From Propylenella binzhouense (lineage in GTDB: Bacteria > Pseudomonadota > Alphaproteobacteria > Rhizobiales > Afifellaceae), in assembly GCF_009866965.1 (NCBI RefSeq), contig NZ_SPKJ01000009.1, forward strand, positions 20,106-84,105: a DNA stretch of 64,000 nucleotides. The letters are read 5' to 3'. Below the pieces are notes generated by a model. The model was not told the origin of the DNA and did not search any database. It saw nothing but the letters and a program-made list of their open reading frames with translations. This document shows, one piece after another, positions 42,842 to 51,945 of the stretch (the first letter of the stretch is position 1; every line of letters begins with the position of its first letter). Made by a program: the position numbers and the translations under genes.

Positions 42842-44140
42842 TCAGGCGTCGGCGTTCGCAGGGAAGTAGGCGGAGGGATCGACCGCGGCCGGCCGGCCCT
42901 CGAGATGGAGCACGCTCCGCTCCGGCTCGGCCTCCGCGACGACCCTGCCGCGCCGGATCACGGCGAGCCGGCGGGCGCGCAGCCGGATCGCCTCGACCGG
43001 ATCGTGGGCCTGAAGCACGACCATATCGGCATTGCAGCCGACCGCGAGGCCGTAGCCCTCCAGGCCCATGACCGCGGCCGCGTGGGACGTGACCGCCTCG
43101 AAGCAGAAGCGCATCGCCTCGCGCGAGGTCATCTGCGCGACATGCAGGCCCATATGCGCGACGTCGAGCATGTCCGCGCCGCCGAGCGAGTACCAGGGAT
43201 CCATCGTGCAGTCCTGGCCGAAGGCGGCGTTGATGCCATAGGCGCGCATCTCCGGCACCCGCGTCAGTCCGCGCCGCTTCGGATAGGTGTCGTGGCGGCC
43301 CTGGAGGACGATGTTGATGAGCGGGTTCGCGACCACGTGCACGCCCGCCTCCGCGATCAGCGGCAGGAGCTTGGAGACGTAGTAATTGTCCATGGAATGC
43401 ATGGAGGTGAGGTGCGAGCCCGTCACCCGCCCCTGCAGGCCGAGCCGCTCCGTCTCGTAGGCGAGCGTCTCGATGTGGCGCGACATCGGGTCGTCGCTCT
43501 CGTCGCAATGGATGTCGACGCGGAGCCCGCGCCCCGCCGCGATCTCGCAGAGCGCCTTCAGGCTCGCGGCGCCTTCCGCCATGGTGCGCTCGAAATGCGG
43601 GATCCCGCCGACCACGTCGAGACCCCTGTCGAGCGCGCGCTCGAGGTTTCCCGCAGCGGTGGGCGAGCGGTAGTAGCCGTCCTGCGGAAACGCGACGAGC
43701 TGCAGGTCGATATAGGGGGCGACCGTGCGCTTCACCTCGAGCAGCGCGTCGACGGCGGTCAGCCGGTCGTCGCAGACATCGACATGGGACCGGATCGCGA
43801 GCAGGCCCTTCGAGACGGCGAGGTCGCAATAGCGGAGCGCGCGCTCGACGACCGCCTCGACGGTAAGGAGCGGCTTCAGCTCGCCCCAGAGCGCGATGCC
43901 CTCCAGGAGCGTGCCGGACCGGTTCATGCGCGGAATGCCGAGCGAGAGCGTGGCATCCATGTGGAAGTGGCAGTCGACGAAGGGCGGCGAGACCAGCCGG
44001 CCGGCCGCATCCACGACGCGGGCGGCCTCCGCCGAAATGCCGCGCTCCAGAGCGGCGATGCGGCCCTCCGCGCAGGCGATGTCGACGCCGGTGCGGCCGT
44101 CGGGGAGCGTGGCGTTCCGGACGATGAGGTCGAACGCCAT
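42842..44140 (-). CDS. Cytosine-deaminase-like amidohydrolase
   Basis: A 432-residue metal-dependent hydrolase of the CodA type. The first metal motif FVDCHFHMD comes at about 60-68. Then follow SHVDVCDD, the VDIHCDESDD segment (His plus Asp as in cytosine deaminase) and GSHLTSMHSM. FGQDCTMDPWYSLGGADMLD supplies the last metal-binding Asp. It deaminates a pyrimidine or related N-heterocycle in the cytoplasm; cytosine, creatinine or triazine-like substrates are all possible. The ATG at 44140 follows GGAGGAG and overlaps the permease stop by one base, so it is the last gene of the BMP transporter operon. That linkage suggests a nucleobase substrate. Confidence 0.85.
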   Translation of the reverse strand: MAFDLIVRNATLPDGRTGVDIACAEGRIAALERGISAEAARVVDAAGRLVSPPFVDCHFHMDATLSLGIPRMNRSGTLLEGIALWGELKPLLTVEAVVERALRYCDLAVSKGLLAIRSHVDVCDDRLTAVDALLEVKRTVAPYIDLQLVAFPQDGYYRSPTAAGNLERALDRGLDVVGGIPHFERTMAEGAASLKALCEIAAGRGLRVDIHCDESDDPMSRHIETLAYETERLGLQGRVTGSHLTSMHSMDNYYVSKLLPLIAEAGVHVVANPLINIVLQGRHDTYPKRRGLTRVPEMRAYGINAAFGQDCTMDPWYSLGGADMLDVAHMGLHVAQMTSREAMRFCFEAVTSHAAAVMGLEGYGLAVGCNADMVVLQAHDPVEAIRLRARRLAVIRRGRVVAEAEPERSVLHLEGRPAAVDPSAYFPANADA

Positions 44141-45081
44141 CAGCGCTCCTCCTTCCGGTAGGGCACGAGGAGCGCGGCGGGCGCGCGGGCGTTCCGCGAC
44201 ACGATCGCCATCGCGACGATGGTCATGACGAAGGGCAGCATGAGCAGGACCTGATAGGGCACGTGGAGGACGTTGTTGGCCTGGAGCCGGAGCTGCAGGG
44301 CCTCGAGCGCGGCGAAGAGGAGCGCGCCGGCCGCGCAGCGCCACGGGCTCCACAGGCCGAACACGACGAGCGCGACGGCAACCCAGCCGCGCCCCGACAC
44401 CACGCCGAAGGTGAAGGCGTTGAACTGCGAGATGGAGAGATAGGCGCCGCCGAGCGCCATCATCGCCCCGCCGATGACGAGCGCCTGCGTGCGCATGCGC
44501 CAGACGTTCACGCCGGCCGCATCGGCGGCGCGCGGGTTCTCCCCAACGGTGCGCAGATCGAGGCCCCAGGGCGTGCGGTAGAGGAGGAACGCGACGGCCG
44601 GCACCGCCAGGAGCGCGAGATAGGTGAGCGGCATCTGGTTGAAGAGGATCGGGCCGACGACCGGAAGATCCGACAGCACCGGCACCGGCCAGGGACGGAA
44701 CGGCACGACGTTCGGCGGCGAGGCCGGCTGCCCGAAGACGAGACGGTAGACGTAGAAGGAGAGCCCGGTCGCGAGCAGCGTCAGGCCGATGCCGGAGACA
44801 TGCTGACTGACGCCGAGGACGACGGCGAGGAAGGCCATCAGGAGCCCCGCCAGCGCGCCGGCGAGGAGCGCTGCAAGGACGCCGAGCCAGAGGCTGCCGC
44901 TGAAATAGGCGACCGTGAACCCGGTCATCGCGCCGAAGAGCATGATGCCCTCGATGCCGAGATTGAGCACGCCCGAGCGCTCGCTGAGGAGCTCCCCGAG
45001 GCTCGCAAGCAGAAGCGGCGTCGAGATTCGCACCAAGGCGGCGAAGAAGCCGACATCAAGCAAGGTGACGAGGGTTTCCAC
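44140..45081 (-). CDS. ABC transporter permease (nucleoside/base type, BMP system)
   Basis: A 313-residue inner-membrane permease of the BPD_transp_2 family with eight to nine helices. It contains ERSGVLNLGIEGIMLFGA near the N-terminus and a cytoplasmic coupling segment VGENPRAADAAGVNVWRMR. In known systems (NupQ/YufQ-like) it pairs with the second permease next door to import nucleosides. The start is a GTG at 45081 directly after the upstream permease stop. Confidence 0.9.
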   Translation of the reverse strand: METLVTLLDVGFFAALVRISTPLLLASLGELLSERSGVLNLGIEGIMLFGAMTGFTVAYFSGSLWLGVLAALLAGALAGLLMAFLAVVLGVSQHVSGIGLTLLATGLSFYVYRLVFGQPASPPNVVPFRPWPVPVLSDLPVVGPILFNQMPLTYLALLAVPAVAFLLYRTPWGLDLRTVGENPRAADAAGVNVWRMRTQALVIGGAMMALGGAYLSISQFNAFTFGVVSGRGWVAVALVVFGLWSPWRCAAGALLFAALEALQLRLQANNVLHVPYQVLLMLPFVMTIVAMAIVSRNARAPAALLVPYRKEER

Positions 45082-46221
45082 CTACCGGCCCTCCGCCGCG
45101 ACGCCGCCTCCCCTCCCGGCGAGGGGGGACGGCGTTGCCTCGGGGCCGGGCGCGGGCGCCGGGGCGAGCGGACGTACCAGCCTCGGCCGATAGGTGGCGA
45201 AGAGCCGTCCGGCCACCATCGTGACCAGCGCGACGCCCTGGATGACGTCGGCAAGATAGATCGGCACGCCCGTCGCGCGCGCCATCGTCCCGGCGCCGTT
45301 GAAGACGATCGCGAAGAAGAGCGCGGCCGGGACGGCGCCGAGCGGATTGAGCTCGGCGAGCGTCGCCACCACGATCCCGGCATAGCCGTAGCCCGAGGAG
45401 AGATCCGAGGTGACCTGGAACCGCACGCCGCCCACCTCCCCCGCCCCCGCGAGGCCGGCGAGCGCGCCGGAGACGAGGGCCGCCGTCAGGATCACGCGGC
45501 CGACGCCGATCCCCGCATAGGCGGCCGCGGCCGGATTGTGCCCGACGGCGCGTATCCTGAAGCCGAGCGTGGTGCGGCTCATCATCCACCAGACGAGGAG
45601 CGCCGCGGCGAGCGCGAGCGCCACGCCGAGATGCACGCCGAGCCCCGGCACGAGCGGGAACTCGGCCTCGATCCGGACCGAGGGCGCGTTCGGGTAGCCG
45701 CTCTTCGGGTCGCGCCAGGGCCCCTCGAGGAGCGCGGTCACGCCATAGAGCATGATGAAGTTCAGGAGCAGCGTGGTGACGACGTCATCGACCTTGAGGC
45801 GCACCTTGAGGAGGGCCGGGAGGAGCGCCCAGAGGGCCCCGAACAAGGCCGCCGAGACGATCATCAGCGGCACGAGGCTCACGGCCGGCAGGAAGGTCCG
45901 CTCGCCGACGAAGCAGGCCGCGACCGCGCCGGCCATGAGCTGCCCCTCCGCGCCGATGTTCCAGAACTTGGCCCGGAAGGCGACGAGGACGGCGAGCCCG
46001 GTGAAGAGGAGCGGCGCGGCCTTCACCAGCGTGTCCTGGACGTCGTAGCCGGAGCGGAAGGTCGAAAGGAGAAGGATCCGGTAGGCCTCGATCACGTCCG
46101 CCCCGGCCGCCCGGACGAGCGCCGCGCAGAGCACGAGCGTGACGAGCACGGACGCGATCGGGATCGCGACCTGGAGCCAGGCCGGCGTCACCTCGCGGCG
46201 CTCCAGCCGGACGCGGATCAT
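45082..46221 (-). CDS. ABC transporter permease (nucleoside/base type, BMP system)
   Basis: A 379-residue permease partner (NupP/YufP-like). It has FWNIGAEGQLMAGAVAACFVGE, which places the first conserved loop, and an EAA-like coupling loop VGHNPAAAAYAGIGVGRV. The C-terminal ~25 residues are Pro/Gly-rich and unconserved. Its ATG overlaps the ATPase stop by four bases (ATGA). Confidence 0.9.
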   Translation of the reverse strand: MIRVRLERREVTPAWLQVAIPIASVLVTLVLCAALVRAAGADVIEAYRILLLSTFRSGYDVQDTLVKAAPLLFTGLAVLVAFRAKFWNIGAEGQLMAGAVAACFVGERTFLPAVSLVPLMIVSAALFGALWALLPALLKVRLKVDDVVTTLLLNFIMLYGVTALLEGPWRDPKSGYPNAPSVRIEAEFPLVPGLGVHLGVALALAAALLVWWMMSRTTLGFRIRAVGHNPAAAAYAGIGVGRVILTAALVSGALAGLAGAGEVGGVRFQVTSDLSSGYGYAGIVVATLAELNPLGAVPAALFFAIVFNGAGTMARATGVPIYLADVIQGVALVTMVAGRLFATYRPRLVRPLAPAPAPGPEATPSPLAGRGGGVAAEGR

Positions 46222-47738
46222 GCGGCCCGCTCCTCGACGCCCGCCATGAGAAGGCCGACGCGCTCCACGCTCGCCTCCCCGATCGGGAGGTCGGCCACGA
46301 TCCGGCCGGCATACATGACCGCGATCCGGTCGGAGAGGGCGAAGAGCTCCTCCAGGTCCTCGCTGACGAGGAGGACGGCTCCGCCCGCCCGGCGGAGCGC
46401 GAGGAACTGCGCGTGCACGAACTCCGTGGCGCCGACATCGATGCCGCGGGTGGGCTGGGCGGCAAGCAGGATCCGCGGTCCCCTGGCAAGCTCGCGGGCG
46501 AGGAGCGCCTTCTGGAGATTGCCGCCGGAGAGCGTGCCGGTGCGCGCGTCCGGCCCGGACGTCCGGATGTCGAAGCGGGCGATCCCGGCGGCCGCGAAGG
46601 CCCGGATGGCGCGGCGGTCGAGGACCCCATGATGCGAGAAGGGCGGCTCGTCGATCCAGGGCAGCGCCATCGATTCGGAGAGCGGCATGGCGCCGATCAT
46701 GCCCGTCGTCAGCCGGTCCTCCGGCACGCGGCCGATCCCGAGCGCCTGCATCCGCCTGGGCGACGGGTCTGGAACCGCCCTCCCGGCGACCGCGATCGTG
46801 CCGGAAGCGGGCGGCAGGATTCCGGCGACGAGATCCGCCAGCTCGCGCTGTCCGTTGCCGGAGACGCCCGCGATGCCGACGATCTCGCCCTCCCGCAGCG
46901 CGAGCGACACGTCGCGGAGCGGGACGCGCCCGCGGGCGGAAACGCGGTCGAGCACGAGGAGCGGCGCGCCGGGCGCCATTGCCGGCTTCTCAGGCGGCGC
47001 GAGGTCCCGCCCGCACATCAGCCGCGCCAGCTCCGGCTTGGAGAGGCTGCCGTCATTCGCCCGCTCGGCCGCCATCCGGCCGTGGCGCATGACGGCGATG
47101 CGGCTGGTGAGCGCGAGCACCTCGCCGAGCTTGTGGGAGATGAAGATGACGCCCATTCCGCGCGCGGCCATGGAGCGGAGCGCGCGGAAGAGGCCCTCCG
47201 CCTCGCGCGGGGTCAGGGTCGCCGTCGGCTCGTCGAGCACGAGGATGCGGGCGCCGCGCACGAGCGACTTCGCGATTTCCACACGCTGCTGCTCGCCGAT
47301 GGCGAGATCGCCGACGAGCCGGTCCGGATCGAGCTCGAGATGATAGTCGCAGCCGATCCGGGCGAGGCGCTCGAGCGCGGCCGCGCGGGTGAGCCGGCCG
47401 TCCGGCCCCGCTCTGCCGACCAGGAGGTTTTCCAGGACGGTGTGGCGGGGCACCAGCTCGAAATGCTGGTGCACCATGCCGATCCCCACGGCGAGCGCAT
47501 CGGCCGAGCTGCGGATCGCGACCGGGCGCCCGTCGACCTCGATGGTACCCGCATCGGCCGCGTAGGTGCCGAAGAGGACGTTCATCAGGCTCGTCTTGCC
47601 GGCCCCGTTCTCGCCGAGGAGGCCGAGAATGTCGCCGGCCGCCACGGAGAGGTCGACATCCGCCACGGCCTGTACCGGGCCGAAGCGCTTGGAGATGCCG
47701 CGCATCGCGACGAGCGGCGGACGCGCGTCAGGGATCAT
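46218..47738 (-). CDS. ABC transporter ATP-binding protein (double ATPase, BMP system)
   Basis: A 506-residue protein with two ATPase domains, as in NupO/YufO and sugar systems. Domain 1 has an intact Walker A GENGAGKTS, signature LAIGEQQRVEIAK and Walker B ILVLDEPTATLT. Domain 2 has GIAGVSGNGQRELADL in place of a canonical Walker A, signature LSGGNLQKALLARE and a late LAAQPTRGIDVG where the catalytic Glu is replaced. Degeneration of site 2 is normal in this family. The ATG at 47738 is used; a GTG at 47762 with AGGGGG before it would add eight residues. Confidence 0.92.
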   Translation of the reverse strand: MIPDARPPLVAMRGISKRFGPVQAVADVDLSVAAGDILGLLGENGAGKTSLMNVLFGTYAADAGTIEVDGRPVAIRSSADALAVGIGMVHQHFELVPRHTVLENLLVGRAGPDGRLTRAAALERLARIGCDYHLELDPDRLVGDLAIGEQQRVEIAKSLVRGARILVLDEPTATLTPREAEGLFRALRSMAARGMGVIFISHKLGEVLALTSRIAVMRHGRMAAERANDGSLSKPELARLMCGRDLAPPEKPAMAPGAPLLVLDRVSARGRVPLRDVSLALREGEIVGIAGVSGNGQRELADLVAGILPPASGTIAVAGRAVPDPSPRRMQALGIGRVPEDRLTTGMIGAMPLSESMALPWIDEPPFSHHGVLDRRAIRAFAAAGIARFDIRTSGPDARTGTLSGGNLQKALLARELARGPRILLAAQPTRGIDVGATEFVHAQFLALRRAGGAVLLVSEDLEELFALSDRIAVMYAGRIVADLPIGEASVERVGLLMAGVEERAA

Positions 47739-47811
47739 CGCGACGTCCCGCCCTGCGCTCACGGCCGCCCCCTGGCCGCCGGTCCGGGCCGCGCCGAGGA
47801 GCGGCTCCCCG

Positions 47812-48843
47812 TCACTCCGAAACCGGCGTCGACTCGTTGACCGGCACGCGGAAATCGCCCGCAAGGATCGCCGCCTCCCGGTCCTTCACCATCTTGATGA
47901 CGTCCGGCGGCAGCTTCTCCTCGAAGGCGTGGAAGGGCGCGAGCGACGCGCCGCCCTTCGTCATGGTGGAGAAGGTGCCGAAATCCTGGGCCGTGAAGAC
48001 CCCGGCCTGCACCTGCCTCACCGCCGCCTGGATGGTCGGCCACATGTCCCAGACCGGGCCGGTGACGACGGTGTCGGGCGCGAGCGCGGCCTGGTCGGAC
48101 ATATTGGAGATGGCGAGGATCCCCTTCTCCTGCGCCGCCTCGATGACGCCGAAGCGCTCCGCATAGATGACGTCGACGCCGGCGGCGATCTGGGCGAGCG
48201 CGGCCTCCTTCGCCTTCGGCGGATCAAAGAACGACCCGATGAAGCTCACCTTGCACTTGACCGCCGGGTTCACCTCCTTGGCGCCCGCGCAGAAGGCGTT
48301 CACGAGCCGCGCCACCTCCGGAATGTCCATCGCCGCGACGGAGCCGAGGATGTTCGACTTCGTCATCTTTCCGGCGATCATGCCCGAGAGATAGGCAGGC
48401 TCGTGGATCCAGTTGTCGAAGACGGCGAAGTTCGGCTCGGCGGGGCCCTGGCCGGAGCCCATCACGAAGGCGACGTCCTTGAATTCGCGCGCCACGCGGC
48501 GGGTGATGTCCTCCGCCGCGAAGGCGTCGCCGGAGATCATGCCGTAGCCGTCGCGGGCGAATTCCCTCAGCACGCGCGCATAGTCGGACGACGGGACGCT
48601 CTCCGCCCATTTGTACTCGACGCCGAGCTCCTCGTGCGCCTTGAGGAGCGCCTCGTGCACCTGGTTGACCCAGGGCTCCTCGATCGGCGTGGAGAAGATC
48701 GCCGCGACCTTCAGCTTGTCCTGCGCCGCCGCAGGCGCGAGCGCCGCGGCGCCGGCGACCAGCGCGACGGCGGCTCCGAGCACGTTCCTCCGCGACAGGG
48801 CCGCTCCCACGACCCGCCTTCCCTCTTGCCAGCTGTCGAACAT
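47812..48843 (-). CDS. BMP-family substrate-binding protein
   Basis: A 343-residue periplasmic binding protein related to PnrA/Med, which bind purine nucleosides. A twin-arginine-like signal (LSRRNVLGAAVALVAGAAAL) is followed by AQDKLKVAAIFSTPIEEPWVNQ. WAESVPSSDYARVLREFARDG and the FGVIEAAQEKGI segment are typical of the family. The ATG at 48843 has AGGAGGG upstream. First gene of the operon that ends with the cytosine-deaminase-like enzyme. The ligand is predicted from family and neighbour as a nucleoside or nucleobase. Confidence 0.88.
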   Translation of the reverse strand: MFDSWQEGRRVVGAALSRRNVLGAAVALVAGAAALAPAAAQDKLKVAAIFSTPIEEPWVNQVHEALLKAHEELGVEYKWAESVPSSDYARVLREFARDGYGMISGDAFAAEDITRRVAREFKDVAFVMGSGQGPAEPNFAVFDNWIHEPAYLSGMIAGKMTKSNILGSVAAMDIPEVARLVNAFCAGAKEVNPAVKCKVSFIGSFFDPPKAKEAALAQIAAGVDVIYAERFGVIEAAQEKGILAISNMSDQAALAPDTVVTGPVWDMWPTIQAAVRQVQAGVFTAQDFGTFSTMTKGGASLAPFHAFEEKLPPDVIKMVKDREAAILAGDFRVPVNESTPVSE

Positions 48844-49004
48844 GTGAAATCCCTCCTGCCCGATCTTCCCGGGAACGGCATCATGCAACTTCCTTGCCGT
48901 CCAGAGGGCAGCCGCATCGCAGGCGCGCTTTTCCACTGCCGGCGCGGCGCGACGCCCGGCAACCCGCGCCTCGGGCGGAGCGCCGGCGCCCCGCGAGAGG
49001 TCTA

Positions 49005-50258
49005 TCAGGCGGAGGCGCTCGCACGGCCGGCCCCGAAGAGGCCGATCGCATTTTCGAGCGGCATCGGGCGGGCGAGGAAGAAGCCCTGCGCGCGGTCGAT
49101 CCCGAGCGTCTTCAGCGCGGCGAGCTCCGACTCCGTCTCGACGCCCTCGGCGACCACCGTGCTGCCGGTGTCGCGGGCGAAGGCAACGAGCGCGGAGGCG
49201 AGCGCCCGGCGGACCGGATCGCGGTCGATGTTCCGCGTCAGCGCCATGTCGAGCTTGATGAAATCGGGGGAGAGATTGAGGATGTGCTGGAGCGTGGAAT
49301 AGCCCGCGCCGGCATCGTCGACCGCCAGCCTGAGCCCGGCGCGGCGGAGCGGCTGGATCGCCGACAGGAACAGGTTGTAGTCCTCGACCGGCGCATGCTC
49401 CGTGATCTCGAGCACCAGGCGCTCGACTGGAACGGAATCGAGCGCCTCGCGGAACGCATCGCCGAGCACCGTCTTCGGCGATGCGTTGACGGCGAGATAG
49501 ACATGCTCCGGCAGCGCGCCCCAGCCGGCGAAAGCATTCCTGAGCGCCGCGATCTCGAGCACGCTGCCGAGCTCGGTCTCGGCCGCCTCGGCGAACCATT
49601 CGTCGGGCGACCGCGCCGGCAGGGCCGAGAACCGCGTCAGGCACTCCATCCCGACCGGCACGAGCTCCCGCACGTCCCAGATGGGCTGGTAGACGACCGA
49701 GAGACGCCCCTCGGCGATGAGCCTGCCGATCCGCTCCCGCTTGGCGGTCGCCTCCCGCTCCGCCTCGAGATCGCGGCTGATCTCGAACCCGGCGATCTCG
49801 GCGAACACCTTCATCATCCGGAGGTCGCGATCGTTGAGCGACGGGTCGGGATCGGCGCGGAAGCAGCAGAACATGCCGTAATGGCTGCCGTCCGGGAGCC
49901 AGATCGGCACGCTCATATAGGCGCCGATCGGTCCCGCCGCCGTGATCGGCAACGCCGCCGCGAGGGGCTCGGCGGAGGTATCCGGAATGACCCCGGGCAG
50001 GCGCCCCTCGAAGACGTGCCGACAATACACCTGATCGAGGTCGACCGAGGCTCCCGGGCATACGACGGCCTCGGTCGCCGGCGCCTCCACGTCCCGGAAA
50101 TAAGCGCGCCCGTCCGCGAAGCGCGAGACGAAGGCGACCTCCATCCCGAAATGCTGTCTGACGGCCGACAGCGCGCGCCTGATCGTCTGGCGCGCCGTTC
50201 CCGGGTCAGGCTGCATCCAGTCGACGAGACCTTCCACCGCGTCGGTCGCTCGGCTCAT
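49005..50258 (-). CDS. GAF-EAL cyclic-di-GMP phosphodiesterase
   Basis: A 417-residue cytoplasmic signalling protein. A GAF sensor domain occupies about 25-160 (RRALSAVRQHFGMEVAFVSRF; MSVPIWLPDG). An EAL domain occupies about 185-410, with the signature glutamate in GMECLTRF (ECL instead of EAL), the metal/catalytic residues in LAVNASP, LEITEH, VDDAGAGYSTL (DDFGTGYS in most), FIKLDM and VVAEGVETESEL. The main metal ligands appear kept, so activity is likely. Loop 6 differs (Ala for Phe and Thr). The ATG at 50258 is chosen over a TTG seven codons upstream. It may control capsule or motility; no target is linked. Confidence 0.88.
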   Translation of the reverse strand: MSRATDAVEGLVDWMQPDPGTARQTIRRALSAVRQHFGMEVAFVSRFADGRAYFRDVEAPATEAVVCPGASVDLDQVYCRHVFEGRLPGVIPDTSAEPLAAALPITAAGPIGAYMSVPIWLPDGSHYGMFCCFRADPDPSLNDRDLRMMKVFAEIAGFEISRDLEAEREATAKRERIGRLIAEGRLSVVYQPIWDVRELVPVGMECLTRFSALPARSPDEWFAEAAETELGSVLEIAALRNAFAGWGALPEHVYLAVNASPKTVLGDAFREALDSVPVERLVLEITEHAPVEDYNLFLSAIQPLRRAGLRLAVDDAGAGYSTLQHILNLSPDFIKLDMALTRNIDRDPVRRALASALVAFARDTGSTVVAEGVETESELAALKTLGIDRAQGFFLARPMPLENAIGLFGAGRASASA

Positions 50259-50418
50259 ACGCTCGAATCCGGTGAGCAAGACGGGCGCTCACCCGCCCGA
50301 CATATTCCGCGATCCGGCGCCGGTCGCGCAAGCGTCCCCTCCCTCCGCGTCAAACACGGCGAAGGAAAGGCAAACACCCGTTCGGGGAAGCAGCCGGCCG
50401 AGGCTCCATCGCCGGCGG

Positions 50419-50880
50419 TCACTCGAGCTCGGGTCCGCCCGTCTCCGGGTGCCTGCGGACACGGTCGAAGGCGCGGTACCGCTTCAGCCCGTCGACGATG
50501 ACCAGGACCCCGGCCGCGAAGGACAGCACCCGGACGAACATGACCTCGTTGTCCGGGTGGAGCGCCTGGGTCGCCAGAAAGCAGCCGAGCACGATTTCGC
50601 AGACGGGGTAGAGCAGCGGCCGCGGGCGGATCTCCTCGCGGATCCAGTAGGCGACAATCCCGACCAGCAGCGCGAGGAGCGCCCCGCCGGCATAAGCGAG
50701 CCAGGCCGGAAGCCGGACTCCCGGCAGGAGCTCCTGGTGAAAGGCCTCGAAGCCGAGAATGAGCACGCCGAGAAGCACGATGCCGAGGAGCACGTCCGGC
50801 AGGATGCGCTCCCGCGCGGATGGCGACGAGACAGGCTCCGACGGCCGCATTCCCCTCGCAGAATCCGGCTCGAACGACAT
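50419..50880 (-). CDS. Inner-membrane protein of unknown function
   Basis: A 153-residue protein with four hydrophobic segments (about 28-45, 55-80, 90-105, 115-130), a charged N-terminal tail and a charged C-terminus. The layout resembles phosphate-starvation PsiE-type proteins (periplasmic His in FHQELLPG, and a final LKRYRAFDRVRR), but I cannot assert it. The ATG at 50880 has GGGGAGGG before it. Divergent from the nucleotidyltransferase gene; the 249-base region between them shows no clear site. Confidence 0.6.
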   Translation of the reverse strand: MSFEPDSARGMRPSEPVSSPSARERILPDVLLGIVLLGVLILGFEAFHQELLPGVRLPAWLAYAGGALLALLVGIVAYWIREEIRPRPLLYPVCEIVLGCFLATQALHPDNEVMFVRVLSFAAGVLVIVDGLKRYRAFDRVRRHPETGGPELE

Positions 50881-51129
50881 CGCCCTCCCCCTCGCGCGCT
50901 CCCCGGCCGCGCACCGCCGCCAATCACGGCGGCACCATGTACCGAAGAGCGGTCGCCGCCAAGAGGCGCCTCGTCAGCCGCATCGCCGCGCCGGGGCGGG
51001 AACCTTCGCGCGCCAAATGGCCACGCGCACGGCACGACGGCGGGCACGGAACGTGTGTTCCAGGCCCGCGAGGCGACGGGAACCGCGGCGAAGCGGCGCC
51101 GTTTGCCCAAATCTGGATAGGAAAAAACC

Positions 51130-51945
51130 ATGCTGGTCGCCGAGAAGATGCCGGACGCGGAGGAAAAGAGACCGCCTGGGGAAATTTCCGCGGCGGCCCC
51201 CGCCCTGCATTCGCCCGACGCCGTGGAATTCTATGCCGAGGCGCTGCGGACGCTGTCGACCTGCGGACCGGACTTCCTGGTGGCGGGCACCTTCGCAGTC
51301 GGCGCCTATACCGGAATCAGCCGGCCGACCAAGGACATAGACATCTTCTGCAAGCCCGGCGACTATCCGCGCATCCTGCACTGCTTCGCGGCGCGGGGAT
51401 ACCAGACCGAGATCGAGGACGAGCGCTGGCTCGCCAAGGTGCGCAGGGGCGAGCTCTTCTTCGACGTCATCTTCAACTCGACCGCCGGCGTGACGCCCGT
51501 GACCGACCAGTGGTTCGAGGAGGTGCGGGAGGCCGAGATCTTCGGCACCCGCGTCCGCGTGCTCCCGCCGACCGAGCTGATCTGGTCGAAGGCCTTCGTC
51601 CAGAACCGCAACCGGTACGACGGCGCCGACATCGCCCATGTCATGCTGAAGGAGCACGAGAACATCGACTGGCGGCGGCTGCTCAACCACATGGAGCAGT
51701 ACTGGGAGATCCTCCTGATCCACGTGCTCAACTTCCGCTTCATCTACCCCACCGAACGGCACCGGGTCCCGGCCTGGCTGATGCACGAACTGCTCGACCG
51801 CGTGCGCCTGCAGGAGGAGCTGCCCGTGCCGCAGACGAAGATCTGCCGCGGGCGCATGCTGTCGCGTGCGGATTTCGTGATCGACGTGAAGGAATGGGGC
51901 TATTTCGACCCCGTCGGAGATACGGGTATCGGCGATGGAAGGTGA
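51130..51945 (+). CDS. Nucleotidyltransferase-fold protein
   Basis: A 271-residue protein with a polymerase-beta-like nucleotidyltransferase core. VAGTFAVGAYTGISRPTKDIDIF (given here to the motif only) at about 55-75 has the two acidic metal ligands in DID, and FFDVIF at about 118 supplies the third. The GS of active enzymes is GT here. It resembles the AbiEii/MNT group, but the rest of the protein (C-terminal helical, ending GDTGIGDGR) is not of a family I know. It overlaps the metallophosphoesterase gene by 11 bases. The pair looks like one functional unit, perhaps modifying and de-modifying a nucleic acid or protein; that is inference. Confidence 0.7.
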   Translation: MLVAEKMPDAEEKRPPGEISAAAPALHSPDAVEFYAEALRTLSTCGPDFLVAGTFAVGAYTGISRPTKDIDIFCKPGDYPRILHCFAARGYQTEIEDERWLAKVRRGELFFDVIFNSTAGVTPVTDQWFEEVREAEIFGTRVRVLPPTELIWSKAFVQNRNRYDGADIAHVMLKEHENIDWRRLLNHMEQYWEILLIHVLNFRFIYPTERHRVPAWLMHELLDRVRLQEELPVPQTKICRGRMLSRADFVIDVKEWGYFDPVGDTGIGDGR

